A stretch of 64,000 nt of DNA from Prochlorococcus sp. AG-347-K16 (GCA_003281405.1 QCCD01000001.1:132866-196865); one strand, 5' to 3'. Counted from the first letter of the stretch, positions 1-9,659 are shown. Translations and numbers: made by a program. The notes: a model not told the origin generated them from the letters alone.

Positions 1-314
1 TTCTCTAATATCCCTTTGTGGCGGCATCTCAACATTTGGTTCAACATCTTCCTCATTATTTTGAGAAACAAAATCATCTTCAACATTTTCGAAAGTATTT
101 TTTCGGAAACTAGTACTAGTAATTGTGGTATTCACTAAAGTACTTATAAATAAACCAGAAAAAAATGAAATACTAATTAATTTACCTATACTCACCTCTT
201 GGAGAGTCCATTTAAAGTATTTAAATGAAGTCTTCTGATTATTATTTGTATATAATAAAATTTGAAAAATTATTATAAAAAAAGAGCTAATAATAAATAT
301 TTTTTCTTAATCAT
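1..314 (-). CDS. LapA-domain (DUF1049)-like membrane protein, partial at window edge, apparent frameshift near N-terminus
   Basis: Minus-strand frame open from 306 to 1 gives ...FIIIFQILLYTNNNQKTSFKYFKWTLQEVSIGKLISISFFSGLFISTLVN..., a two-TM LapA-like pattern. ATG at 314..312 (MIKKKYLLLALF) is in another frame and joins across an A7/T7 run at 277-283. Confidence 0.5.
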
Positions 315-380
315 TATTCTAATAAGTTATCTTAAATTTTTTGGGTAAATATTTCCATAAAATATGTTCTGAAAATTTAT

Positions 381-2603
381 TTATGTTAATTCTAAATCAA
401 TTTGATATTTAAGAATATCGACTTTTATGATTTTTACTTCTATTGCATCTCCAACTTTATATGATTTTTTAGATTTTCTTCCAATCAATAGATTTTGCCT
501 TGATCTATATTCATACCAATCATTATTAAGAGTGCTGACATGTACTAAACCCTCTACATTTAGTTCTGATATCTCAACAAAAAAACCATATGTTTGCACT
601 GATATTATAAACCCACTATAAATATTACCTAGTGATTTTTCTGCTTTTCTTACTTTTTTTACATTTATCATATTAGATTTATATTGGTTAACTTTGTCCT
701 TGTATTCATTAAGTTTATCTATTACAAATTTGTTAAATAATATTTCTAGATTCTTTGAAATTGATGAGTTAAATATATCCCAGGTTACTAAGTCTAATGA
801 ATTACTTTCCGTTATATTGATTGGATTGATATTATTTTTCTTTGATTTCTTACCATTTATTATCATATTAAAAATACAGTACTGGTTAATAAGATTAGAG
901 AAGTCATATGCGGGAATTGTCCATGGAGAAATAAATAATTTTTCAGAGTCATGATTATTAGGATTTTTAGAAATCAAACTTATTTCGTTGTTCTTGAATT
1001 CATTAATTAGAAGTTTATGCAAAATTCTTTTTTTATTATCATCGCCACATAATTTAATTACTTGACTAAATGACAAATTACCATCTTCATTAAGCTCTAT
1101 ATCGTTTTCAATAAATTCTGAATATTTGATGATTTCATTAGGATTAACGCAATCTATTCCATTTAAGATGTATCCAGCGCTATTTAGGCCATATTGATTT
1201 GAATGTTTGAACCATATTAAATTAGCTTCAAATAATATTGGTGAAAGGTAAGTTTGGCAATCTTCCTTATTTAATGATTCAATATACCCTTTTGAATATT
1301 CAGCTGGATTGTGAATAAAAAATTCTTCTAATTGTTCTATTTTGTTCAGTGGAGTAGGAATTTCAACCTTACCCCCCAACAGATTTTTTTGTCTGAATGA
1401 ACATGAAATTTCCAGTATTTTATCTAAATCGTCGATATATTCCTTTATAGGTTTTAATACGCGAGAGGTTATTCTTGTTTTACTTTTTCTAGATAGAAGC
1501 GCGTTAGTATGATCACTTGAAACAATAAGGGCGCATTTTACTAAAGTAAGATGAAATGACCAATCAGTTATTTCATTATCACTATTTAAATGCAAACAGA
1601 GGCTAATTGCTTCATTAATTTCACCAATTTTAAATTCAGAATCATTTCTTATGGTTTCACTAAGGTAGTTTTGCCAATCATTTAATAAGGGTATTGATTC
1701 GAAGCCATTAAATAATATTTCAAGAGATTTTTTACTATTAAGATCTACTCTTTCTGCAAGATTGTTTGTATGTATCCATAATTTAGTACTTTTAATTTGT
1801 CCCTGCTCTATTTGAATCATTGGGAGCATAGGAGAATTATTAGAATTCCAACTTTTAAATAAATAGGAATTTTTATCTGTAAGGTCTATCCTCTCCCTTT
1901 TTTCTATTTTTTTAGATTCAATATGATTCAAATTGTATGATTTAACGATATTGCTTTTAGATAAGACAAAGTCTGTATCATATTCCTCATTATTATTTAG
2001 TTTTAGTTCTTGTATAACATGACCTAGTCCTTCTTCTTGACCTATGGGAAATCTATCAATCTCAACTTTTACTATATTCTTATTTTCTGGTATGAAAGTG
2101 TATTTTTTATTCTCTTTTGGAAGTTTAATTTTAGAAAGGATTCTATCGTCTATGGGAATTGCATATACATCATTATTTATTATTTCAACTTTAGAAAGAA
2201 GAATTTGATTTGATCTTTCAAGAATACAATCAACTATTCCCTCAGGTGATCTTCTTCTATAACCCTCTTTTATTATCCTTACTAATACTTTATCTCCGTT
2301 CCATGCATAGTTGAGTAGATTTTCTTTAATGTAGATATCTTCTTTATCTTTTCCCCTTACAGCAAAGCAATAGCCTTTGCTACTACATCTTATTTTGGCG
2401 ACAAGATGATCACTATCTTTTATGCAGCTATATTCATCGTTTTCATTTTTATTAATTATTTCAAGTTTTTCTAGAGCTGTTAGAGCAATATCTAATTTAT
2501 CCCTATCAGATTTCTTTGTTATTTTTAATAATCTGCATAATTTTTTAAATTCTAACCGTTCTGAATGATTAAGATTATCAATTATTGAAGATGATGAGAA
2601 CAT
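381..2603 (-). CDS. RNase R/II (RNB)-family protein with C-terminal S1 domain; catalytic motifs degenerate
   Basis: 740 aa; cold-shock/RNB-like layout and C-terminal S1 (GNIYSGFIISVQTYGFFVEISELNVEGLVHVSTL). No intact DxxDxDDA or SPxRRYxD motif. Confidence 0.75.
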   Translation of the reverse strand: MFSSSSIIDNLNHSERLEFKKLCRLLKITKKSDRDKLDIALTALEKLEIINKNENDEYSCIKDSDHLVAKIRCSSKGYCFAVRGKDKEDIYIKENLLNYAWNGDKVLVRIIKEGYRRRSPEGIVDCILERSNQILLSKVEIINNDVYAIPIDDRILSKIKLPKENKKYTFIPENKNIVKVEIDRFPIGQEEGLGHVIQELKLNNNEEYDTDFVLSKSNIVKSYNLNHIESKKIEKRERIDLTDKNSYLFKSWNSNNSPMLPMIQIEQGQIKSTKLWIHTNNLAERVDLNSKKSLEILFNGFESIPLLNDWQNYLSETIRNDSEFKIGEINEAISLCLHLNSDNEITDWSFHLTLVKCALIVSSDHTNALLSRKSKTRITSRVLKPIKEYIDDLDKILEISCSFRQKNLLGGKVEIPTPLNKIEQLEEFFIHNPAEYSKGYIESLNKEDCQTYLSPILFEANLIWFKHSNQYGLNSAGYILNGIDCVNPNEIIKYSEFIENDIELNEDGNLSFSQVIKLCGDDNKKRILHKLLINEFKNNEISLISKNPNNHDSEKLFISPWTIPAYDFSNLINQYCIFNMIINGKKSKKNNINPINITESNSLDLVTWDIFNSSISKNLEILFNKFVIDKLNEYKDKVNQYKSNMINVKKVRKAEKSLGNIYSGFIISVQTYGFFVEISELNVEGLVHVSTLNNDWYEYRSRQNLLIGRKSKKSYKVGDAIEVKIIKVDILKYQIDLELT

Positions 2604-2675
2604 GATCTAAATTTAATTATAAATTAATTTAGGGTTATATACTTCATTATTACACCTTATTATCCTAGTTTAAAA

Positions 2676-2996
2676 CTAATTATTTTCTTTCTCTTCTTTT
2701 TTTTCTTTTTCCTCTTTTTCGATGGTGAATGAATTGATAAAAAGCCTTATACCAATGATAAAAAATGTAATAGATGCTATTGACTTAAGAACTACTTCGG
2801 GTAAAAAACTTGAAATAGAACCACCTGTTAAAGCTCCTAATAAACTTGCAAAAACAAGTGCTGAAGAAGATCCTAGAAAAACTGCTAATGGTTTATTTGA
2901 AGTGCCGCTTATAGTTAAAGTAGCTAGTTGAGTTTTGTCACCTAATTCAGCTATGAAAACGGTTAGAAATGTTGATAGTAATAAACTTAAAACCAT
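2676..2996 (-). CDS. GDT1/UPF0016 (TMEM165-like) half-size cation transporter
   Basis: ELGDKTQLATL signature, hydrophobic helices. Confidence 0.85.
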   Translation of the reverse strand: MVLSLLLSTFLTVFIAELGDKTQLATLTISGTSNKPLAVFLGSSSALVFASLLGALTGGSISSFLPEVVLKSIASITFFIIGIRLFINSFTIEKEEKEKKEEKENN

Positions 2997-3323
2997 TTAT
3001 AAATAATTTTTGAAAGTTTCATAAGCTAAAAATATACTTATCAATATCATTAAAGCACCAGTAGATAAAGCAAACTTGCTAGGAGATATCTTTTTTGATA
3101 CCCATTTACCAATAAGAACTCCTACTATACTAGAACTTATTAATGCAAGAGAGCTTCCAAGAAAGACAATTATTGGCCTGCCCGATTCAGCAGAAAGCAT
3201 TAATGTGGCTATCTGAGTTTTATCGCCAAGTTCAGCAATAAAAATTGTTGTAAAAGTTGTTATAAATATAGAAAAAAAACCTTTTTCTAAATTGTTTTCT
3301 TTTTTTTCTAAATTACTATTCAT
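2997..3323 (-). CDS. GDT1/UPF0016 (TMEM165-like) half-size cation transporter, second copy
   Basis: ELGDKTQIATL signature; stop codon directly abuts ATG of the next copy. Confidence 0.85.
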   Translation of the reverse strand: MNSNLEKKENNLEKGFFSIFITTFTTIFIAELGDKTQIATLMLSAESGRPIIVFLGSSLALISSSIVGVLIGKWVSKKISPSKFALSTGALMILISIFLAYETFKNYL

Positions 3324-3667
3324 TTTCCTGAAATAGCAATTCTAAAAGTTTTCATCTCTTTACTTTGGTATCCATAATTTGATGAAATATGTTGTTTGCA
3401 GCAATCTATTAAAAATTTGTCACCAGATTTCAAATATCCTTTAAATGTAGTTGAAAATTCACTTACCCGGCAAAAATGTGGTCTAGTTTCATAAATTAAA
3501 CATTTTTTATTTTCTCTGTCTAGGTTTTTACACCAACCGTCTTTAGAAGTCATCGAATTTATCAAATCTATATCTTCTTTCTTAAGTTTGTCAGCCAAAT
3601 CGCTTCTTTCGTTCAAGTTGAATTTACAACAAGCTCCACAATTTTCTATACATGTCCATGATTTCAT
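3320..3667 (-). CDS. YkgJ/UPF0153-family Cys-rich (Fe-S or Zn) protein
   Basis: CIENCGACCKFN N-terminal cluster and later CKNLDRENKKCLIYETRPHFCR. Confidence 0.75.
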   Translation of the reverse strand: MKSWTCIENCGACCKFNLNERSDLADKLKKEDIDLINSMTSKDGWCKNLDRENKKCLIYETRPHFCRVSEFSTTFKGYLKSGDKFLIDCCKQHISSNYGYQSKEMKTFRIAISGK

Positions 3668-3749
3668 AATTTAATTCAATCTTGTAACGTATCAGTACAG
3701 TTTCGTCATTTATTTGTAAAAATAGTATCACAAAACATATTCATCAATC

Positions 3750-3827
3750 ATGGCAACACTTATTCCTTTAGCTGTAGTTGCGTTAGCAGGACCAGCAATT
3801 ATTGCTCTTGTATTTTACCGTAAATAA
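3750..3827 (+). CDS. psb30: Photosystem II protein Psb30 (Ycf12)
   Basis: Manual translation MATLIPLAVVALAGPAIIALVFYRK*; matches Ycf12/Psb30 pattern (not in ORF track). Confidence 0.85.
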   Translation: MATLIPLAVVALAGPAIIALVFYRK

Positions 3828-3839
3828 AAAAAATTCTAT

Positions 3840-4604
3840 TTGGTGACGTATCTTGAGGGCGTTTATTGGGATTTAGATGGTACTATCGCAAATACTGAAT
3901 TAGAGGCCCATTTACCTGCTTTTAATAATGCTTTCAATGACCTTGGAATTAATTGGAATTGGGACACTAATAAATATATTAAACTTCTGAAGATAAATGG
4001 GGGCAAAAATAGAATTGCTTATTACGCAAACTCTAATAATGATGATTTCTCAGAAGATTTAATTCTCAAAATTCATGAAAAAAAGCAATATCATTATTTA
4101 GAAATTATAAAAAAAAATTGCGTTAGTTTAAAAACTGGTGTTTTTAGATTAATAAATGAATTACATAAAAAAAAAGTAAGACAATTTATTGTTACTTCAA
4201 GTTCAAGAATTCAAGTCAATCTACTTGTTGAATATCTTTTTAATGGCTTCAACCCCTTTGAGTTCATTATTTCAAGTGAAGACGTTGAATTAAAGAAACC
4301 AAATCCATTACCATATTTAAAGGCAATCCAATTAAGTGGTATAAACAAAAACAACTCAATTGTTTTTGAAGACTCCAACCCAGGATTGAAATCTTCCTTG
4401 GCAGCTAAACTGCCTACAATTTTTGTTCCTTCAAATATCCCAATGGTTCTTGAGGAAAATATTAAATTAGACTGTATTTTAGACAGTCTTGGTGATGAGA
4501 ATTATTTGGCAAATGTAATTAAAGGCCCTAAACTAAAAAAATCATATGTTGACCATAACTTCTTAAGTGATTATTTAGTGTATTTTAATAATGCAAAAAA
4601 CTAA
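3840..4604 (+). CDS. HAD-superfamily hydrolase (CbbY/beta-PGM-like)
   Basis: YWDLDGTIANTE motif I, VTSSS motif II, KKPNPLPY and FEDSNPGLKSS motifs; TTG start. Confidence 0.85.
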   Translation: MVTYLEGVYWDLDGTIANTELEAHLPAFNNAFNDLGINWNWDTNKYIKLLKINGGKNRIAYYANSNNDDFSEDLILKIHEKKQYHYLEIIKKNCVSLKTGVFRLINELHKKKVRQFIVTSSSRIQVNLLVEYLFNGFNPFEFIISSEDVELKKPNPLPYLKAIQLSGINKNNSIVFEDSNPGLKSSLAAKLPTIFVPSNIPMVLEENIKLDCILDSLGDENYLANVIKGPKLKKSYVDHNFLSDYLVYFNNAKN

Positions 4605-4917
4605 TTTTTCAAGAATTACCTACCAGTTAAATAACTTATTTTTTGGTTTTCTAAGTGATACTTGGAGAACAAAATCTATTGCTCTAATTTCTGTTTTGAT
4701 AGGTTATTTTTTGTTCGCTAATTTTATTACAAAATTTATATCTGAAGGTAAAAATGAGTTGATAATGGTCCCAATAATTATTATTTTTATTGAAATTATT
4801 ATAAGAATTAAACCTGCCGAAAGTTCAAAATTTTATTATCTATGGACCGTAGTTGACAAATTAAGAATTGGAGCAATCTATGCCGTTATACTTGAAGCAT
4901 TTAAATTAGGTTCTTAA
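4591..4917 (+). CDS. ycf20: DUF565/Ycf20-family membrane protein
   Basis: Family-like layout FFGFLSDTWRTKSIALISVLIGYF... Confidence 0.7.
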   Translation: MQKTNFSRITYQLNNLFFGFLSDTWRTKSIALISVLIGYFLFANFITKFISEGKNELIMVPIIIIFIEIIIRIKPAESSKFYYLWTVVDKLRIGAIYAVILEAFKLGS

Positions 4918-4920
4918 AAG

Positions 4921-5091
4921 CTACTCTTCTTCTTCCTCTTCAATAGGATAAACAAAACCTTGAGCTTTCCCAGTTAAAACTGATTTACCTAAAGACATAG
5001 CTTTTTGAGCAGCTATTGCTGCTTTCCCTTTCCAAACAGCGTGCCTTTGGTTCCTTTTGCTTTTTGATTTTTTCTTCTTTGGTACAGCCAT
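4921..5091 (-). CDS. rpmF: 50S ribosomal protein L32
   Basis: Manual translation [56 protein letters not shown]. Confidence 0.9.
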   Translation of the reverse strand: MAVPKKKKSKSKRNQRHAVWKGKAAIAAQKAMSLGKSVLTGKAQGFVYPIEEEEEE

Positions 5092-5222
5092 TCTGTTTCT
5101 TTATTTCCATATAATAATATAACCTTTAACTGGTTATCTCCAAAACTTTTGAGTATATTTTGTTTATATACGTCAATTTTTTAAATAAGCATATATGCTT
5201 TATTAATCACTTATAAAGATTA

Positions 5223-6977
5223 GTGTTTAGATCAAAATTCTCATATTCAGATTCTAAATCAAGTTATTCGGATCTTCTAGAAGATATAGAGACGGGGAAA
5301 ATAGAATCAATATTTTTCTATCCTAGGCAGAGAGAAATTGATGTTCTGTATAAAAATGGCGATAAATTTAAAATACCTATCCTCTACAACGATCAATTAA
5401 TTCTTGAAAAAGCCACTGAAAATAAGGTAGATCTAACTATTAACAATAGTAGAAAAGAAGCTTCAGCGGCTAATTCATTTGCTTCAATAAGTCTTTTCCT
5501 GATTTTCATATTGGCTATAGTCTTAATCTTGAGGAGTACATCAAAATTGGCTTCCAGAGCTTTTGGTTTTACTAAAAATCAAGCTAAATTTGTAACTATT
5601 GATGATGTAGAAACGAGATTCGAAGATGTAGCTGGCGTCCCTGAAGCTGCTGAGGAATTAAAAGAAGTAATAACATTTTTGAAAGAACCAAAGAAATTTG
5701 AAAATCTTGGAGCAAAAGTTCCTAAGGGAGTTCTTCTAATAGGTCCACCAGGAACAGGTAAAACATTATTAGCTAAAGCAATTGCTGGTGAATCAGGAGT
5801 GCCTTTTCTCTCAATATCGGCATCAGAGTTTGTAGAACTTTTTGTTGGTGTTGGAGCAAGCCGAGTTCGTGATTTATTCTCTAAGGCTAAGGAAAAGTCT
5901 CCTTGTATAATTTTTATTGATGAAATTGATTCCATTGGTAGGCAAAGAGGGTCTGGGATCGGAGGTGGAAATGATGAAAGAGAACAAACCCTTAATCAGC
6001 TTCTAACTGAATTAGATGGTTTTGCTGATAATTCTGGGGTTATTGTTTTAGCAGCAACAAATAGACCAGATATTTTAGATGCAGCATTATTAAGACCAGG
6101 TAGATTTGATAGGAAAATTGAAGTAATGCTTCCAGATTTAGATGGAAGAAAAAAAATTCTTTCAGTTCACTCACTTTCCAAACCACTTTCAGGCGTAGTT
6201 GACTTAGGATATTGGGCTTCTAGAACAGTCGGATTTTCGGGAGCAGATCTTGCAAATTTGATGAACGAGAGTGCTATTCACTGTGCTAGAGATAGATCTA
6301 AATTAATCAGTGATTTTCACATAGAAAATGCACTTGATAAAATCACCATCGGCCTGAGAAGTTCATTAATAACTTCTCCAAATATGAAAAAAATTATTGC
6401 TTATAACGAGGTAGGCAGAGCGATTGTATCTGCTGTGAGAAATGGAATTGAATCAGTGGATAAAATTACCATCTTACCTAGATCTGGATCTATAGGAGGA
6501 TATACAAAAATATGCCCTGACGAAGATGTAATTTCTAGTGGCTTGATTTCAAAAAAATTACTATTTTCAAAAATTGAAATTGCTCTAGCTGGAAGAGCAG
6601 CAGAAACGATAGTTTTTGGTGATGGTGAAATTACACAATGCTCCTTAAACGATATCTCTTATGCGACAAATCTCGTAAGGGAAATGGTTACAAAATATGG
6701 ATTTTCAATTATTGGTCCAATTTCAATGGATTCTGATAATAATGAAATGTATTTGGGAGATGGATTATTTAGAAGAAAGCCTCTCATAGCAGAAAATACC
6801 AGTTCTAGAATAGATAAAGAAATCATAAATATTTCTAAAATTTCATTAAATAATTCAATAAAAATATTGAAAAAAAATAGAGTCTTACTAGATAAATTAG
6901 TTGATATACTTTTAACTCAAGAAACTATAGATAAAAAAGTTTTTAAATTAACAACTTCTAAATTGTTGAAAGTTTGA
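5223..6977 (+). CDS. FtsH-family AAA+ protein with degenerate zinc-protease motif (FtsHi-like)
   Basis: GPPGTGKT Walker [12 protein letters not shown] Walker B, second region of homology intact; expected HEAGH reads NEVGR. Confidence 0.92.
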   Translation: MFRSKFSYSDSKSSYSDLLEDIETGKIESIFFYPRQREIDVLYKNGDKFKIPILYNDQLILEKATENKVDLTINNSRKEASAANSFASISLFLIFILAIVLILRSTSKLASRAFGFTKNQAKFVTIDDVETRFEDVAGVPEAAEELKEVITFLKEPKKFENLGAKVPKGVLLIGPPGTGKTLLAKAIAGESGVPFLSISASEFVELFVGVGASRVRDLFSKAKEKSPCIIFIDEIDSIGRQRGSGIGGGNDEREQTLNQLLTELDGFADNSGVIVLAATNRPDILDAALLRPGRFDRKIEVMLPDLDGRKKILSVHSLSKPLSGVVDLGYWASRTVGFSGADLANLMNESAIHCARDRSKLISDFHIENALDKITIGLRSSLITSPNMKKIIAYNEVGRAIVSAVRNGIESVDKITILPRSGSIGGYTKICPDEDVISSGLISKKLLFSKIEIALAGRAAETIVFGDGEITQCSLNDISYATNLVREMVTKYGFSIIGPISMDSDNNEMYLGDGLFRRKPLIAENTSSRIDKEIINISKISLNNSIKILKKNRVLLDKLVDILLTQETIDKKVFKLTTSKLLKV

Positions 6978-7010
6978 TTTAATAGTTTTAAATTAAAAAA
7001 AATTATTTTC

Positions 7011-7763
7011 TTGTTAATTAAAAACAATACAACGAAGTTATTAGTAACACTTTCATTCTTACTTATTCTTCCATTTGTACAAAAACAATGGTTTAATTTG
7101 TATTCACTCAATATTAATGATATTTCCTTTTATTCAATCCTTTACTATTTGAGCGGTGCAATATGTCCATCTTTAGTGTGTTTAAACTCTTTAAAAAACT
7201 ATACATACTATAATTTTAATAAGGATAAAATCCACAGTATAAAAATCATTAAAGGAAAAAGACTATTAATCTTAGTAGCAATAAATTTAATATTTCTCTC
7301 TTACTTAATAGCTAATTATCTATGTATAAATTTTGATCTTATATTTAATTTATTTCTTGAAGGAATTAATGAACCAAAACCGGATATTGCACGGTTAAGT
7401 TCTTTCATGTTTTTAATTTCTATCTTATTAATTTTTAAGAAATCTAGGTTTCTGTTAAAAAAGCTAATATTGGTAAATTTTATTTTGATTTCGTTTTATA
7501 TTTGGCATCTTCAAATTAATAATATTAATGTTGATGATCAGTTTTATATTTATAGATATTTTGGTTCTAATGACTTAAATTTAATTAATCTTTTTATCCT
7601 AGTTGCCATAGAAATTTCTTTTTATACTTGGTCATACTTATCACATAAAACTAATTTAAGCGATTGGATCGTGCCCAAACCTCAAAAAGGGGATTTTATC
7701 CCCTTTTTGCATCTATTATTTTTTTATTTTTTTATTTTTATTTACTATTCAGTACTTACTTAA
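7011..7763 (+). CDS. Hypothetical multi-pass membrane protein
   Basis: 250-aa ORF with several hydrophobic helices. Confidence 0.65.
   Translation: MLIKNNTTKLLVTLSFLLILPFVQKQWFNLYSLNINDISFYSILYYLSGAICPSLVCLNSLKNYTYYNFNKDKIHSIKIIKGKRLLILVAINLIFLSYLIANYLCINFDLIFNLFLEGINEPKPDIARLSSFMFLISILLIFKKSRFLLKKLILVNFILISFYIWHLQINNINVDDQFYIYRYFGSNDLNLINLFILVAIEISFYTWSYLSHKTNLSDWIVPKPQKGDFIPFLHLLFFYFFIFIYYSVLT
7684..7708. terminator. Bidirectional intrinsic terminator-like hairpin
   Basis: Perfect 11-bp inverted repeat AAAAAGGGGAT-TTT-ATCCCCTTTTT. Confidence 0.75.
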
Positions 7764-7778
7764 ATGCTTCTAATCCCT

Positions 7779-8363
7779 TTATAACGCAGAAAAATATTCC
7801 TTACTACCTTTGGGGTCCTCTAACATTGTTTTCTCCCCAGGAGTCCAGTTTGCTGGGCATACTTCATCTGGGTTTGCCGCAACGTATTGATAACCTTGAA
7901 GAATCCTTAGCGTTTCATCAACATTTCTTCCTACTGGAGCCTTGTTAACAGTCGTATGCATAACTATTCCCTCGGGATTGATAAGAAATAAACCTCTATC
8001 GGCCTCTCCATCATCATTAAGAACATTGTATGCCTGGCAAATTTCTCTTTTTAAGTCAGAAACTAACGGGTAGTTAATATCACCTATTCCGCCTTCATTT
8101 CTTGGGGTTTGTATCCAAGCCAAATGACAGTGTTTGCTATCAACTGATACACCAAGTATTTCAGTATTAAGAGCTGAGAAATCTTGGTATCTATCACTAA
8201 ATGCAGTAATTTCAGTTGGACATACAAATGTAAAATCTAGAGGGTAAAAGAATAAAACAACCCATTTACCTCTTAGACCTGAAAGTGTAATCTCCTTAAA
8301 CTCTTGATCATATACTGCTGTAGCACTAAAGTCTGGTGCTTCTTGGCCAACTCTTAAGCTCAT
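7779..8363 (-). CDS. 2-Cys peroxiredoxin
   Basis: [15 protein letters not shown] and second Cys VCPANW motifs. Confidence 0.95.
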   Translation of the reverse strand: MSLRVGQEAPDFSATAVYDQEFKEITLSGLRGKWVVLFFYPLDFTFVCPTEITAFSDRYQDFSALNTEILGVSVDSKHCHLAWIQTPRNEGGIGDINYPLVSDLKREICQAYNVLNDDGEADRGLFLINPEGIVMHTTVNKAPVGRNVDETLRILQGYQYVAANPDEVCPANWTPGEKTMLEDPKGSKEYFSAL

Positions 8364-8664
8364 GAAAAAATTTGTCCTTATTTAAATTATTTATGGTCTG
8401 AATGACCGTAATATCCATTATAATTTTATTAATAATGAATTAGCAAGTTTTTTTTAATTCAATGAAATGGCATTATTCCTTTACGAGGAAATTTACAATT
8501 TTGAATCACAATAAACTTTTAAAAAATCTTAAAAAGGAGTTAATCAAATATCCGATTAACAGGCTTGACAATAAAAATTCGAATTAAAGAAATTTTCTTT
8601 TATTTAAGATTCCTTTAAATTCAACTAAGTATAATTAAGAATATTCCTTTTAATATTTTTAATT

Positions 8665-8823
8665 ATGGCTAAATATATTGAAAGACTAAAGGAAAAAGTT
8701 AAAATAAAAAAATTTGATTCTAATCAGCCAGTTGGAGCTTGGATTTTCGTTGTAATTTTGAATATAGTTGGATTTGCGGGTTATTATTACTTAAAGGTAA
8801 ATCATATTCAACTAGGTAGTTAA
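8665..8823 (+). CDS. Small single-TM hypothetical protein
   Basis: MAKYIERLKEKVKIKKFDSNQPVGAWIFVVILNIVGFAGYYYLKVNHIQLGS*. Confidence 0.55.
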   Translation: MAKYIERLKEKVKIKKFDSNQPVGAWIFVVILNIVGFAGYYYLKVNHIQLGS

Positions 8824-8827
8824 AAAC

Positions 8828-9049
8828 TCATTTTATTTCCTTTTTTATTGAGCGACAAAAATTTTTTAGTCTTTCATTTCTCGTTAAGTCAGGTAAAGTC
8901 CAAATTGATTCTGTTTCAGGTAATGGATCTTTGCTCCATTCTTTGAATTCTTCCATTATCGAATCATTATTTAATTTTGATGTATACTTTTTTCGTTTTT
9001 TTAAATATTTTCTTATCACTGTAAGATTTGCCTCAATATACTCCCTCAT
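8828..9049 (-). CDS. Small hypothetical protein
   Basis: 73-aa ORF, coding-like composition. Confidence 0.5.
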   Translation of the reverse strand: MREYIEANLTVIRKYLKKRKKYTSKLNNDSIMEEFKEWSKDPLPETESIWTLPDLTRNERLKNFCRSIKKEIK

Positions 9050-9111
9050 AATAAATACTTAGTCTTTTATTAATTTATCATCTTGAAAGTTCCACTTTAA
9101 AGAAAGATTAA

Positions 9112-9282
9112 TTAGACATTTTGAACTGCTTGAAAAAGTCCAAACGAATAACCTCCTATTAGGATCCAGCCAAGTACACTTGATATTATTGTAGATCTTC
9201 TATTGTGTCTCCTTAAAGCGGATTCAATCATTTCATTAACTTCATCTCTATTGAGGTATTCTTTATTGGAGTTTTTTTTCAT
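9112..9282 (-). CDS. Small single-TM hypothetical protein
   Basis: MKKNSNKEYLNRDEVNEMIESALRRHNRRSTIISSVLGWILIGGYSFGLFQAVQNV*. Confidence 0.6.
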   Translation of the reverse strand: MKKNSNKEYLNRDEVNEMIESALRRHNRRSTIISSVLGWILIGGYSFGLFQAVQNV

Positions 9283-9452
9283 TTTTTTTCTTTTTACAAT
9301 AAACGAATTTACAAGAAAGTGAGCTATTGATTTTTACTTATTTGTAATAGTTTTATTTTTAATGATTTTATAAATATTTTTTATATTTAGCATCAAATAT
9401 ATTATGAAATTTTTAAAAGTAGATTTTAAAATTATAAGATAAAGTATAAGAA

Positions 9453-9659
9453 TTGAAGGTTCATAGTTTTTTTATACAAAGGATGAATATTAATGATAAA
9501 TCTGTTTTAGATATGCTTAATAAACTTATTGCTATTAATAGGCTAAATAAAACTCAAATTCTTCAAATGGTGAATTTAGTTTCAATATCCAATGATTTCA
9601 ATGATTTAAAGGATAATTTGAAATGGGAAAGTTCTAAATCATTTCATCAAAATATTTAA
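9453..9659 (+). CDS. Small hypothetical protein
   Basis: 68-aa ORF, TTG start. Confidence 0.4.
   Translation: MKVHSFFIQRMNINDKSVLDMLNKLIAINRLNKTQILQMVNLVSISNDFNDLKDNLKWESSKSFHQNI

Noticed and set aside
427-954. Plus-strand ORFs (64 and 86 aa) inside the RNB-like gene
   Set aside because: Shadow ORFs opposite a long 740-aa coding frame.
5579-5935. 118-aa minus-strand ORF inside ftsH
   Set aside because: Antisense to a strongly conserved AAA+ coding region; low-complexity shadow ORF.
7664-7948. 94-aa ORF crossing the terminator and prx 3' end
   Set aside because: Overlaps a terminator hairpin and runs antisense to conserved peroxiredoxin sequence.
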